A DNA stretch of 64,000 nucleotides, from assembly GCF_009764355.1 (NCBI RefSeq), contig NZ_LNUA01000010.1, positions 1 through 64,000 on the forward strand, given 5' to 3'. Under the pieces are notes generated by a model. It was given only the letters and a program-made list of their open reading frames with translations. It was not told the origin of the DNA and did no database searches. This DNA comes from Companilactobacillus bobalius (GTDB lineage: Bacteria; Bacillota; Bacilli; Lactobacillales; Lactobacillaceae). The position numbers and the translations under genes were made by a program. Positions 33,899 to 42,489 of the stretch are shown one piece after another; positions within the stretch are counted from its first letter, which is position 1, and every line of letters begins with the position of its first letter.

Positions 33899-35302
33899 AT
33901 GAAAAATGTCTTTAAGAAGGAATCCGTCGACACTTATATCAAGGCGGATTCGAGATTAACAAAGAGTTTAGGGGCAAGGGATCTCTTGTCACTTGGGATT
34001 GGAGCCGTAATCGGAACTGGTATTTTTATCTTACCAGGACATGAAGCGGCGTTACATGCCGGTCCAGCGGTGGCAATAGCATTCTTGATTGCTGCACTGG
34101 TCTCTGGCTTAGTCGGCATGGCTTATGCTGAATTTTCTTCGGCAATGCCTGTCGCAGGTTCGGCTTATTCATTTGGTTCCATTATTTACGGTGAAATAGT
34201 CGGCTGGATTCTAGGTTGGGCTTTGATTTTGGAATACTTCTTAACCGTTTCAGCGGAAGCAGTTGGTTTTGCTTCATATTTTAACAACAATATTTTGGGA
34301 GCTTTTGGAGTACATCTACCTAAGTTCTTATCGGCAGGTCCTCTGGAAGGTGGTGGAATCAATATTTCAGCCACATTGATCGTCTTATTGATTGCTATCA
34401 TCATTTCCCACGGTGCCAGTCTTTCTAAGAAAGTTGAAAACGTTGCGGTTGTTATCAAAGTAGCGATTATCGTCCTCTTCGTTGTGGTCGGTTTCTTCTA
34501 TATTAAGACTAGCAATTATGTGCCATTCTATCCTAAACAGTTCCATACTGAACCCTTTGGTTTAGGTGGAATCTCGACAGCTTGTGCTACAGTCTTCTTT
34601 GCTTTCGTTGGATTCGATGCTTTGGCAGCCAATTCAGCGGAGACCATTAATCCGAAAAAGGATATGGTTAAAGGAATTCTAGGAACAGTTATTGTCGCAG
34701 TAATCTTGTACGTTTCCTTCTCACTTGTTTTAACCGGAATCGTCAATTATAAGGACTTAAACGTTGATGATCCAGCCGCTTATGCGTTGAAAGTCGTACA
34801 TCTCGATACTTGGAATAAACTGATCACCATTGGCGCCTTAGTTGGTATCTTCACATCATTGTTGACGATGTTCTTTGGTGGATCTCGTCTAGTTTACGCT
34901 TTGGGCCGCGATGGATTGTTGCCTAAGAAAATGGGACAAGTCGACTTCAAATATTCAGTTCCAAAGAATGCCATTTTAGTAGCGACAGTAGTTCAAGCTT
35001 TCTTTGCCGGCTTGGTACCATTGACTGAATTAACATCATTGATCAATGCCGGAACCTTGTTGGCCTTCGTCTTTATTTCTTTCGGTATTATTCCGTTACG
35101 TCATCGTAAAGACATTCCTAATACAGGTTTCAAGATGCCTTGGTATCCATTCCTACCAATTTTTGCTGGAGTAGCTAGTTTATACTTCTTATTGATGTTG
35201 CCAGCTATTTCTAAAATCAGTGTTGGAATTTGGATCTTGATTGGAATCGTCGTTTACTTCACTTACAGTTTGAAACATTCAAAATTGCAAAATAAAAAAT
35301 AG
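33899..35302 (+). CDS. APC family amino acid permease (CAT-like)
   Basis: A 467-residue amino acid/polyamine/organocation transporter with 12 membrane segments. The opening LGARDLLSLGIGAVIGTGIFILPGHEAALHAGPA is the APC signature with the unwound TM1 GIGAVIGTGIF. The FFAFVGFDALAANSAETINPKKDMVKGI block is typical of the cationic amino acid transporter branch (YfnA/CAT). Substrate not determinable from sequence. AAGGAG precedes the ATG. It ends in a hairpin shared with terC. Confidence 0.92.
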   Translation: MKNVFKKESVDTYIKADSRLTKSLGARDLLSLGIGAVIGTGIFILPGHEAALHAGPAVAIAFLIAALVSGLVGMAYAEFSSAMPVAGSAYSFGSIIYGEIVGWILGWALILEYFLTVSAEAVGFASYFNNNILGAFGVHLPKFLSAGPLEGGGINISATLIVLLIAIIISHGASLSKKVENVAVVIKVAIIVLFVVVGFFYIKTSNYVPFYPKQFHTEPFGLGGISTACATVFFAFVGFDALAANSAETINPKKDMVKGILGTVIVAVILYVSFSLVLTGIVNYKDLNVDDPAAYALKVVHLDTWNKLITIGALVGIFTSLLTMFFGGSRLVYALGRDGLLPKKMGQVDFKYSVPKNAILVATVVQAFFAGLVPLTELTSLINAGTLLAFVFISFGIIPLRHRKDIPNTGFKMPWYPFLPIFAGVASLYFLLMLPAISKISVGIWILIGIVVYFTYSLKHSKLQNKK

Positions 35303-35325
35303 CTTCCTGACGGAGGCTATTTTTT
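35294..35325. terminator. Bidirectional terminator, APC permease and terC
   Basis: AAAAATAGC-TTCC and GGA-GCTATTTTT form a stem over TGAC with A and T runs at both sides. It covers the last codons of terC, so the two convergent genes share it. Confidence 0.75.
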
Positions 35326-36087
35326 CTTGCTCTTGGGAGCTTTATTGTTGTTGATTATATGAATAATTAGGGTAACGATGATGGCACCAACTAAAACACC
35401 TACGAAGACAAGATTAGGTATTTCGATGTCAATTGCTGGAATCGACAAGAATAATTTTACCGAAATGAACATGATCAAGAAGTAAGCCATACCGTTTAGT
35501 TCAGGAATCTTACTCATCAAGCCCATGATTAGTTCAGCGATACCTCTCATAGCTAAGATACCGATCATACCACCAATTAAGACGATAACCGGATTACTAG
35601 AAATAGCCAATGAGGCCAAAACAGAATCAATTGAGAAGACGATATCCATTAATTCAATTGAGATAACGACTTGCCAGAATCTGGAAATGTGAAGATGCTT
35701 TTCTAGAGCATTCTCTTTTTTAGGTTCAGTTGGAACCTCAACTTTTTTATTCTTACTGAAGAAAAAGTGATTTAAGAAGAGATAGAACAAGTAGGCGGCA
35801 CCAAAGACTTTGATCCACCAGAAATTAATCAAGTAGACCCCGACACCGATAACTAAGAATCTAAAGATGTAAGCACCGAATAGTCCGTAAAATAGTGACT
35901 TTTCCTGTTCAACTTTGTTAGGTAGTGATTGTGTTTGAGCGGCCAAAACTACCGCGTTGTCGACTGACAACATACACTCCATGACTACCAATGATAAGAT
36001 AACTAACCAATCTTCCCCCGATTCAATAACAGTTGCCCAGTTATGAAGATCAAAGAATGGACCGTACATATTTATTAATGCATTCAA
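35317..36087 (-). CDS. TerC family membrane protein
   Basis: A 256-residue TerC/Alx-type membrane protein with seven or so membrane segments. Characteristic acidic motifs ECMLSVDNAVVLAA (TM2) and IELMDIVFSIDSVLASLAI (middle) carry the metal-coordinating Asp residues. In other firmicutes TerC-family proteins export manganese and supply secreted metalloenzymes. Its neighbour mntH imports manganese, which supports a metal-homeostasis role here. A 24-bp perfect palindrome lies upstream, between the two genes. Confidence 0.9.
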   Translation of the reverse strand: MNALINMYGPFFDLHNWATVIESGEDWLVILSLVVMECMLSVDNAVVLAAQTQSLPNKVEQEKSLFYGLFGAYIFRFLVIGVGVYLINFWWIKVFGAAYLFYLFLNHFFFSKNKKVEVPTEPKKENALEKHLHISRFWQVVISIELMDIVFSIDSVLASLAISSNPVIVLIGGMIGILAMRGIAELIMGLMSKIPELNGMAYFLIMFISVKLFLSIPAIDIEIPNLVFVGVLVGAIIVTLIIHIINNNKAPKSKKK

Positions 36088-36170
36088 TCAGTATTCCTTG
36101 CTTTCTATTTGTATTGTTGGGTAAATGATACCAGATTAGAGGATCGATTTACAATTAAGGTTTGAAAAAG

Positions 36171-36194
36171 AAAATGGAAGTATACTTCCATTTT
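36171..36194. promoter_or_regulatory. 24-bp perfect palindrome between mntH and terC
   Basis: AAAATGGAAGTA and TACTTCCATTTT are perfect inverted halves with no spacer. The sequence sits 84 bases upstream of terC and downstream of the mntH terminator. It may be an operator or a compact terminator; it does not resemble the known MntR box. Confidence 0.5.
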
Positions 36195-36210
36195 GATATA
36201 AGGAGTAAAT

Positions 36211-36248
36211 AAAAAAAGCAGTTCCCTCATTTTCGAAGAAACTGCTCT
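36211..36248 (-). terminator. Terminator of mntH
   Basis: On the minus strand AGCAGTT pairs with AACTGCT over a partly paired loop and ends in seven T residues, directly after the mntH stop. Confidence 0.85.
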
Positions 36249-36255
36249 TTAACTT

Positions 36256-37620
36256 TTAAGCGGTTGGTACAAATGTTGTATAGATTAACCAAATATTCAA
36301 AATAGTTAGCACCACTGCAACAAAGTAACCTAGATATTCAATAAATTTATTATTGGCAAATTCACCCATAAGTTTCTTGTTACTGGAGAATCTGATCAAT
36401 GGAAAAATTGAAAATGGTAAAGCGACACTCAAGAATACTTGTGACAATGTCAAAAGTGATTCGATCTTAGCTTCGTTACCATGGAAAATAATGGCAAACG
36501 AGATAACTGGAATAATGGATAGAAGACGAGTAATAACACGTCTTGCCCATAGTTTCATCTTCATGTGGATGAAACCTTCCATAACAATTTGTCCGGAAAG
36601 TGTACCAGTGATAGTTGAGTTTTGACCAGATGCCAATAGGGCAACGGCAAACAAAATACTTAGTACGGGACTAGCAACTGCACCAGCAACCTTTGGATTT
36701 TGAAGGGCGTTAAATAGATCAACGAAACGTCCCAAATCACTATTTGTACCATAGAACAATGCGGCACCAAGTAGTAATAGTAAAGTATTAACGACAAAGG
36801 CTAATGTTAATTGGATATTTGAATCCCAAGTTGAAAATCTAACGGCTTGATGAACACTCTTTGGATCATCACGGTCATATTTTCTAGCTTGTGAAATAGA
36901 TGAGTGCAAGTACAAATTATGAGGCATAACTGTTGCACCAACAATACCTAATGATAGATAAAGCATACTCTGATTTTGTAAAATTTTAGGTTCGGGGATG
37001 AATCCAACCATCATTTGACCAACATCTGGTTTAGCCAAAATAACTTCGTACAAGAAGACTAATAGAATAACCATAATAAGTGTGGCTACGATAGCTTCAA
37101 TTTTTCTGAATCCTAGTTTCATCAAGACCAATAGTAATAGAACATCAAAAGCCGTGATGATAACACCCCATAATACCGGTATATTAAATAGCAATTTCAA
37201 GGCAATCGCTGAACCGATAATTTCGGCGATATCGGTTGCCATGATAGCCAATTCGGTGATGATCCATAAACAGAATCCTCCGACTCGACTAGTTCGATCT
37301 CTCGTTAGTTGTGCCAAATCTCTTCCGGTCACGATACCTAGTTTAGCTGACATGTATTGTAGTAGCATCGCAATTAAACTAGAAATCAAGATAACGGATA
37401 GTAATTTGTACTTAAATTGGGCACCACCGGCGATAGATGTTACCCAGTTACCGGGATCCATGTAACCCACGGCGACCAAAGCACCTGGTCCACTATATGC
37501 TAACAAGGTTTTAAAGAAACCTGCGTCTGTCGGAACATCAACGGTATCATTAATTTCTTCCAAGGAAGGACCGTTAGCGTAATGAATTAGGCTTTCGTGT
37601 TTTTTATTTTTTTCACTCAA
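36256..37620 (-). CDS. mntH: Nramp-type Mn2+/divalent metal transporter
   Basis: A 454-residue proton-coupled divalent metal importer with 11 membrane segments. The metal-site motifs [16 protein letters not shown] (TM1, DPGN) and [22 protein letters not shown] (TM6, MPHN) are intact. Lactobacilli rely on such carriers for high manganese stores. The best start is TTG at 37620, because GGGGGAG lies six bases before it; an in-frame ATG at 37659 lacks such a site. Neighbouring terC probably handles export. Confidence 0.93.
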   Translation of the reverse strand: MSEKNKKHESLIHYANGPSLEEINDTVDVPTDAGFFKTLLAYSGPGALVAVGYMDPGNWVTSIAGGAQFKYKLLSVILISSLIAMLLQYMSAKLGIVTGRDLAQLTRDRTSRVGGFCLWIITELAIMATDIAEIIGSAIALKLLFNIPVLWGVIITAFDVLLLLVLMKLGFRKIEAIVATLIMVILLVFLYEVILAKPDVGQMMVGFIPEPKILQNQSMLYLSLGIVGATVMPHNLYLHSSISQARKYDRDDPKSVHQAVRFSTWDSNIQLTLAFVVNTLLLLLGAALFYGTNSDLGRFVDLFNALQNPKVAGAVASPVLSILFAVALLASGQNSTITGTLSGQIVMEGFIHMKMKLWARRVITRLLSIIPVISFAIIFHGNEAKIESLLTLSQVFLSVALPFSIFPLIRFSSNKKLMGEFANNKFIEYLGYFVAVVLTILNIWLIYTTFVPTA

Positions 37621-37933
37621 GCTGTTCTCCCCCTTTTTATTCTCAACATATAATATCATGTTAGAGGTGTCTTTTAAACCCAGTAAACTTAATAATTAGG
37701 ACAACTTAACAAAATAATACTAAAAGCCGTGTTTTCTAGGGATAGATGGTGACATGGGATAATAATTTTGTGCCAATTATATTAATAATAAACAAATATT
37801 TATGTGTAAATGCATAATTTTACGTTTCTAATACGCAACTTCATGTATTTATCACATTGTTACGATACAATATAAGTGTAATGGAAATGGTAGGGAACAA
37901 TATTTTAAATTTTTAGAAAAGGGATAAAGTCAA

Positions 37934-38401
37934 ATGAATGTAATTTTAATAATAGTTGATATCATCTTTTTCCTTGGTGCAGCCTTCAATGTGTATTGGC
38001 AGTCCCAAATTGAAATCAAGTCAATTTATAAGGTTTCATCGCTGATTTTTGCGGCTTTCATTGGGGCATGGCTACTTTTCTCACCAACAAATCAATTATC
38101 TTACATCATCATGGTTGCTTTATTCATGTTACTTAACATTATGAATGGTGTTGGAGGAATTGGTTCGAAGAAAATCGTCATCAATGGATTCTATTCGGGC
38201 GTTTTGGATTACTCGCAGATCATTCACGTAACTTTGATACCAATCGAGTTGCAAGGTAGTAAACCAAAAGTAGCAGTTATTTTTAACACGAAGAGACCAC
38301 AACAAGTGGAAATGAATTTTAATACGTCATATAAAGAGATTCAAAAATTCTTAGATAAAAAGTTATCCAATGAAGTTTCAGTTGAAGTTGGACAAATATA
38401 G
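37934..38401 (+). CDS. Two-part membrane protein of unknown function
   Basis: A 155-residue protein with three N-terminal hydrophobic segments (about 2-17, 30-46 and 54-70) and a soluble C-terminal domain of about 80 residues rich in beta-strand pattern (KIVINGFYSGVLDYSQIIHVTLIPIELQG, KVAVIFNTKRPQQVEMNF). It resembles small DUF membrane proteins with a PH-like cytosolic tail, but I do not recognise the family. AAGGG precedes the ATG. Stands alone with its own terminator. Confidence 0.75.
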   Translation: MNVILIIVDIIFFLGAAFNVYWQSQIEIKSIYKVSSLIFAAFIGAWLLFSPTNQLSYIIMVALFMLLNIMNGVGGIGSKKIVINGFYSGVLDYSQIIHVTLIPIELQGSKPKVAVIFNTKRPQQVEMNFNTSYKEIQKFLDKKLSNEVSVEVGQI

Positions 38402-38407
38402 AAATGG

Positions 38408-38435
38408 AAGAGACCTCGTTTGAGGTCTTTTTTAG
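38408..38435 (+). terminator. Terminator after the 37934 gene
   Basis: AGAGACCTC and GAGGTCTTT pair over GTTT, followed by T residues. Confidence 0.85.
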
Positions 38436-38446
38436 TTGGTAAATAT

Positions 38447-38540
38447 GTCGTCTTCCACAAAAAATCTGTGGGCCGCTGGAACGTAGCGGACGCGACTTGA
38501 AGCTAATGATTTTTTGTTCCAGACTGGATTCTGCTTCTAA
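38447..38540. repeat. Structured intergenic repeat, copy A3 (internally deleted)
   Basis: The left arm of the repeat (GTCGTC, then AAAAAATCTGTGGGCC and the start of the inner stem CTTGAAGCTAATGAT) is present. The sequence then jumps to the tail TTGTTCCAGACTGGATTCTG, so the right half is missing. It lies in the 226-base gap between the 37934 gene and the immunity gene. Confidence 0.65.
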
Positions 38541-38550
38541 ATTTAGAATT

Positions 38551-38625
38551 AAAAAACGACGTCTATTCAGGAATCTCAATTCACTTTAATTTTGTGGATT
38601 GATTAATCTGAATGGACGTCGTTTA
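38551..38625 (-). terminator. Long-stem terminator of the 38628 immunity gene
   Basis: AAACGACGTC-ATTCAG on the minus strand pairs with CTGAAT-GACGTCGTTT, 16 or more pairs with one mismatch, followed by six T residues. Confidence 0.75.
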
Positions 38626-38627
38626 TT

Positions 38628-38924
38628 TTAATAGCCGTATCTTATATTTGATAATTGAGTTAATTTTTGTAATTTAGATTGTTGTTCTTCTGTTAATGAG
38701 ATTTTGTTCTTATGAAGTGCGTTAGAAATTGATATGTTCATCCTACTTAAGATGTAGGGAACGGCTGATTCTCTTTTTTCTAGTTCATCTTTGAATTCGA
38801 TTAGTACCTCTTGTAAAGGTTGTCTGTTGGCATCGGTATTTAAATTATTAAGTAAGTCATCGATGATAGCAATTGCTTCATCACCACGATCTTTGCCACC
38901 AGCAAACCAAGTTAGTTTAGCCAT
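38628..38924 (-). CDS. Bacteriocin immunity protein, enterocin-A-immunity type
   Basis: A 98-residue cytosolic four-helix protein. The stretch EKRESAVPYILSRMNISISNALHKNKISLTEEQQSKLQKL is characteristic of the EntA_Immun family, which protects cells from class IIa (pediocin-like) bacteriocins acting on the mannose PTS. A GTG at 38936 overlaps the ribosome-binding site GGAGG, so the ATG at 38924 is the start. It is the downstream end of a leftward series with two small membrane proteins and the two-component genes, and ends in a strong terminator. Confidence 0.85.
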   Translation of the reverse strand: MAKLTWFAGGKDRGDEAIAIIDDLLNNLNTDANRQPLQEVLIEFKDELEKRESAVPYILSRMNISISNALHKNKISLTEEQQSKLQKLTQLSNIRYGY

Positions 38925-39011
38925 TTGTTTTGTCACCTCCTTTATAAGAAAAATAGGGTTGTCGATATTATATTCAATAATTGATGTGAAAGGATATTAC
39001 TGTAAATATTC

Positions 39012-39218
39012 TTAGTTTTTTCGAAGATAGTTGTGAGGAAGGTGCTGGTATGGTAAATCGTATTTTCTGGCAATGCGGATTAACACGTATAAGATAGCTC
39101 CAAACATAATTAGTGTAAAGACGATATTGCCTGATTTTGAGACCATGGTTAAGGCATTTAGCTGTATAAATATCGGTAATAGTAAAAGGAGTATTAGTTG
39201 GATTATTTTTTGCGGCAT
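39012..39218 (-). CDS. Small two-helix membrane protein in bacteriocin cluster
   Basis: A 68-residue protein with two hydrophobic segments (about 5-22 and 31-49) and a basic tail ending RKYDLPYQHLPHNYLRKN, which should face the cytoplasm. No double-glycine leader and no known family. AGGGAG lies six bases before the ATG. It follows the 39246 gene by 27 bases and precedes the immunity gene. It may be a membrane immunity protein, but this is inferred from position. Confidence 0.65.
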   Translation of the reverse strand: MPQKIIQLILLLLLPIFIQLNALTMVSKSGNIVFTLIMFGAILYVLIRIARKYDLPYQHLPHNYLRKN

Positions 39219-39245
39219 GATATCTCCCTGTGTTGTTAAGAAATT

Positions 39246-39443
39246 TTAGAGCCAATTAAAGAGTGAACCAAGTCCCAAGATGATAAAAATGATTGCGAGT
39301 ATAAATGAGAACCAAATTGCCATCGGTGAAAATGCTGATGTGGATTTGCCACCTGATGTTTTGAGAGTTTTGAAATAATTTATCGTTGCGAAAAACTGCC
39401 AGATACCAATAATAATGAATAGTGTGCTAAATATGTTTTTCAT
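39246..39443 (-). CDS. Small two-helix membrane protein in bacteriocin cluster
   Basis: A 65-residue protein with two hydrophobic segments (about 3-21 and 41-62), separated by a polar loop KTLKTSGGKSTSAFSP. The Gly-Gly lies after a membrane helix, so it is not a secretion leader. A GTG at 39452 is in frame, but GGGGTG lies six bases before the ATG at 39443. First gene of the leftward group 39443-38628, separated from the response regulator by a weak terminator. Confidence 0.65.
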   Translation of the reverse strand: MKNIFSTLFIIIGIWQFFATINYFKTLKTSGGKSTSAFSPMAIWFSFILAIIFIILGLGSLFNWL

Positions 39444-39553
39444 AATATTCACCCCGTATCATAATTGATTCTTTATACTGATAATCTTAACAACTGTGTG
39501 ATTATTTAGAATTAAAATGTCTTGGATGGGGGGATTATATGTCTTGAAAGTGG

Positions 39554-39584
39554 TAAAAATAAAAGGGCTCAAGCGTGATTGCCC
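39554..39584 (-). terminator. Weak terminator after the response regulator
   Basis: GGG-CAA and TTG-CCC pair with a two-base bulge on the minus strand, followed by TTTTATTTTT. Confidence 0.5.
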
Positions 39585-39598
39585 GAATCCTTTTTTCT

Positions 39599-40354
39599 TT
39601 AAATATTAGTGATGGATTGCAGTTTCTTTTTTAATTTAGTAGCTTTCCCCATAGAAAATTTTTTAGTGGTGCCATTCTTTAATAGAATTTGACGGGATGG
39701 AAAATCAATCTGTCTGATGTTGATTGGATTGATAAGACAGGAACGACTAATTCTAAATAAGAAAGTGTATTTCTTTTCTAAATCATTGAGTTTGCCATAG
39801 AATTCGTATTGACCATTATCGGATATAAAAATTAATTGGTGAGGAATTTTGGACGATTCGATTGAATAAACTTCATTTTGATTAAAATTAAATATTTGTG
39901 TTCCAATTTCAAAGACAAAGTTTTGCTGATGATATTCTAATGATTTTTTTATTAATTTTTCCACATAAGCAAGTGCGTCATAAATTTCGTCACGATAGGC
40001 TTCAAGGTCTTGTTGTTTCTCGATAAAACCAATGGCACCAACCTTTCGCTTGAGAGTTTCTGGTGCTAACTCCTCATGCGTAGTAGTAAAAATAATATTG
40101 GCTTCTACATCAAATTCTCGAATTCTTTTTGCCAAATCGATACCGTCAATTTTTGCTTGTAAGTCGATATCCAAAAAGTAAATTCCACGGTTAGGTTGGG
40201 ATGTTCGTAAGTACTGAAGAATATCTCGAGGGCTTTGAGCGGTACGTTCAATTTCGAAGAAATTATTATGAAAGAGGAGATAGTTTTCAATCAGAGTATT
40301 GAGTTGTTTCAGCTCGATTGGATTATCTTCACAAATAATAATAGGATAACTCAT
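39599..40354 (-). CDS. LytTR response regulator (PlnC/AgrA type)
   Basis: A 251-residue response regulator. Receiver domain about 1-125 with the acidic pocket CEDN, the phosphoacceptor Asp in YFLDIDL and the conserved Lys in IEKQQ. Output LytTR DNA-binding domain about 150-245 (QIFNFNQNEVYSIESSKIPHQLIFI, LFRISRSCLINPINIRQID). Regulators of this class bind paired direct repeats about 21 bp apart in quorum-regulated bacteriocin operons. AGGAGGG precedes the ATG at 40354, which overlaps the kinase stop by four bases (ATGA), so the two are translationally coupled. Confidence 0.93.
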   Translation of the reverse strand: MSYPIIICEDNPIELKQLNTLIENYLLFHNNFFEIERTAQSPRDILQYLRTSQPNRGIYFLDIDLQAKIDGIDLAKRIREFDVEANIIFTTTHEELAPETLKRKVGAIGFIEKQQDLEAYRDEIYDALAYVEKLIKKSLEYHQQNFVFEIGTQIFNFNQNEVYSIESSKIPHQLIFISDNGQYEFYGKLNDLEKKYTFLFRISRSCLINPINIRQIDFPSRQILLKNGTTKKFSMGKATKLKKKLQSITNI

Positions 40355-41664
40355 TTTTTCCCTCCTGATTTTGTAATGGTAAATTGCATGCTGAACCAAT
40401 TATTGCGGGTATTGTAGGAAACCAAAAGGTTTTTATACTTCTTTTTAATATCTTGGATGTTAATCATACCAAGCCCGTCATGATTCTTCTTGGAAGAAAA
40501 GCCATATTGTTCAATTTTAGAAACGGAAATGTGTTTGACAATAGTGTTCTTAATCGAGATTTCTAATTGTCCATCAGTGTTAATCAGGATAATTTGGATC
40601 TTGCCACTTGGTTGTTCTTTAACAGCTTCAATGGCATTATCAATACTAGCTCCCATTAGTCTTATGAGATCAAAAATATTAAGACGCACATTGTCGATAT
40701 CACTTTTGCATTCAAAATAGCAGTCGATATTGTTAGATTTGATGGTTTTCAATTTACTGATCATAAGTGACTTAATATAGGGATTGGAGATGTATTCCAA
40801 ATCTTTGAAGTCATCCATAGAAATGTTACTGAAGTATGTAGTCGAGTAACCCTCCAATTCTTTTAGTGAGCTTTTCAAGTCGTTGTTGTCATTGACGGTA
40901 GCAATTTCGTTTAAACTATTAAGAATGTTTTTGTAATCATGCCGAAATTTATGCATTTCTTTTTGGTCACTATCGAGTTGTTTAGTATAATCGCTTAAAT
41001 TATCTAATTGTTCAGACATCAATTTCTTTTCGTAAATCTCTTTTTGACGGACATTCTCATGAATGAAAATGAAGGCAATGGCGATTCCTTGGACAATCAG
41101 AAAAATTAGAATACCTGTTGTTAAGTCTAAATAAGCTTTGAATTTTTGGATGAAATACATAAAGGCAAGTATGACCATAGAAGAATAGGTTAGAACTATG
41201 CTTAGGGATGGTGAACTGAAATTTTGAATGATACTATTCAACTTAAGCTTTTTAAAGATAAAAATGATTATTAGCAAAATAATAAGCTGAATCAAGAGCG
41301 TACCAGTTATTAATAATAAATCGTTTATTTTATAAACAAGATAGATTTTTGTAATAATAACGGAAGCAATTATTGAAGAAGTGAATTCGAATAGAAGTGC
41401 CAGCAATATGGAATTTACCAGGTAATATTTGTTAGAATTTTTGTTTCTTAAAGAGAAGTAAATGACTACTAGAAGCACTAAATAGACGGTGTCGTTGACA
41501 AATACGGCAATAAAAATGGCGGCAAAATAAAAGGCGGGAAGAAAGAGTATCTTTTTGTAAAGTGGAATTAATTTCATGTCATAAACAGAATTAAATGCTA
41601 AAAAATAAAAGAGATATGATATAAACATATTTAAAATAAACAATCGAGTATCCACAGTAATCAA
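40351..41664 (-). CDS. Peptide-pheromone histidine kinase (PlnB/AgrC type)
   Basis: A 437-residue HPK10-class kinase. Six or seven N-terminal membrane segments (about 1-205) form the peptide sensor. The phosphorylated His lies in KEMHKFRHDYKNILNSL (about 240-256). The GHKL ATPase domain follows, with SIDNAIEAVKEQ and GFSSKKNHDGLGMINIQDIKKKY. The start is TTG at 41664, nine bases after GGGGGGAG; no ATG in this frame has a better site. It forms one operon with the response regulator. No pheromone precursor gene is next to it, unlike complete plantaricin or sakacin loci. Confidence 0.92.
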   Translation of the reverse strand: MITVDTRLFILNMFISYLFYFLAFNSVYDMKLIPLYKKILFLPAFYFAAIFIAVFVNDTVYLVLLVVIYFSLRNKNSNKYYLVNSILLALLFEFTSSIIASVIITKIYLVYKINDLLLITGTLLIQLIILLIIIFIFKKLKLNSIIQNFSSPSLSIVLTYSSMVILAFMYFIQKFKAYLDLTTGILIFLIVQGIAIAFIFIHENVRQKEIYEKKLMSEQLDNLSDYTKQLDSDQKEMHKFRHDYKNILNSLNEIATVNDNNDLKSSLKELEGYSTTYFSNISMDDFKDLEYISNPYIKSLMISKLKTIKSNNIDCYFECKSDIDNVRLNIFDLIRLMGASIDNAIEAVKEQPSGKIQIILINTDGQLEISIKNTIVKHISVSKIEQYGFSSKKNHDGLGMINIQDIKKKYKNLLVSYNTRNNWFSMQFTITKSGGKK

Positions 41665-41747
41665 TGCTCATCACTCCCCCCCAGTGAAAAAAAGTATATT
41701 TATATCGTAACAATGAAAAGAGAAGTTGACCAATAACAAATTTTTCA

Positions 41748-41780
41748 TTGAGGATGTTGATAACGGTATTTGAGGATGTT
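41748..41780. promoter_or_regulatory. Paired direct repeats, candidate response-regulator operator
   Basis: TTGAGGATGTT occurs exactly at 41748-41758 and 41770-41780, 22 bp start to start, in the control region between the kinase gene and the rightward immunity operon. The two-turn spacing is what LytTR-type bacteriocin regulators bind. A -10 like TAAAAT follows at 41807-41812. Confidence 0.7.
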
Positions 41781-41844
41781 TTTCACAAAAAATCTGAAAA
41801 CTGAATTAAAATTATTGTAAGAAGTGACCAAGAAAGGATTAATT

Positions 41845-42156
41845 ATGCCTGATAAAAATGAAAAAGAAGAAGAGATTTTATTGAGTGAGCTTTATGATTT
41901 TGTTTTGAATCCTAATATTTCTGACGACGAACGTAAGATTGGACTCATGGCTAAAGCTGATTTGGAAAAGGGAAGATATACTGTAGCTGTCCTCAACCAA
42001 ATAATTGTAAGTTTTCAACAGTTAGACTTAAAGAATAAAGGATTAACACCTGATGCTTCTCACTTTTATGATGTAGTAAATCCAATTTTGATCAAGATGA
42101 AACCTATTGGAACTAACTTGGGATATATAGGTTTTAACAGTAGTTATTTAAGTTAA
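41845..42156 (+). CDS. Bacteriocin immunity protein, EntA-immunity-like (1)
   Basis: A 103-residue helical protein. EEILLSELYDFVLNPNISDDERKIGLMAKADLEKGRYTVAVLNQII is the classic first two helices of the EntA_Immun family. The C-terminus is hydrophobic and Gly-rich (GTNLGYIGFNSSYLS), and in the family this end decides which bacteriocin is recognised. The ATG at 41845 follows AAAGGA by six bases; the GTG at 41824 lacks such a site. First of three consecutive immunity-type genes, directly under the 22-bp-spaced repeats. Confidence 0.85.
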   Translation: MPDKNEKEEEILLSELYDFVLNPNISDDERKIGLMAKADLEKGRYTVAVLNQIIVSFQQLDLKNKGLTPDASHFYDVVNPILIKMKPIGTNLGYIGFNSSYLS

Positions 42157-42172
42157 GAATTGGGGGATATAA

Positions 42173-42466
42173 ATGTTAAAAAGTCGGGAATCGCAACTAA
42201 ACTATTTAATAACTTCATCATTGAACGATGAAGCTGTACAAAATAATGAAGAATTAACTGAAATTTTACGTAACGCACAATTCAAGTTAGGTAAAGGCGA
42301 TGCTGAAAATATAGTGGCAACTAAATTGGAACATGCAATTAGTACTTATACATTTACGCATGGTTTAAAAGCGCCTAAATCAATTGTTGAACTATCAAAA
42401 TTTTTGCAAAATGATGCTAACAAATATAAAGGATTTATGTCGATACTGACTTGGTTCGCTAACTAA
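42173..42466 (+). CDS. Bacteriocin immunity-like protein (2)
   Basis: A 97-residue mostly helical protein (ESQLNYLITSSLNDEAVQNNEELTEILRNAQFKLGKGD, then GLKAPKSIVELSKFLQND) of the same size and fold pattern as its neighbours. Sequence conservation is too low for a firm family name, so immunity is inferred from size and position. TTGGGGGA precedes the ATG. It starts 16 bases after the previous gene. Confidence 0.7.
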   Translation: MLKSRESQLNYLITSSLNDEAVQNNEELTEILRNAQFKLGKGDAENIVATKLEHAISTYTFTHGLKAPKSIVELSKFLQNDANKYKGFMSILTWFAN

Positions 42467-42489
42467 ATTACACACGGGGAGAGATGTCT

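Noticed and set aside
36088..36255. A manganese riboswitch (yybP-ykoY type) before terC
   Set aside because: The leader holds a simple palindrome only; I could not find the conserved loops of that riboswitch.
38974..39255. A 93-codon minus-strand frame overlapping the small membrane gene
   Set aside because: The 39012-39218 frame has a good ribosome-binding site and a clear two-helix pattern; the longer frame has neither.
39280..39310. Gly-Gly in the 39246 protein as a double-glycine bacteriocin leader
   Set aside because: The pair follows a full membrane helix and is followed by another; it does not resemble a leader peptide and the product has no bacteriocin features.
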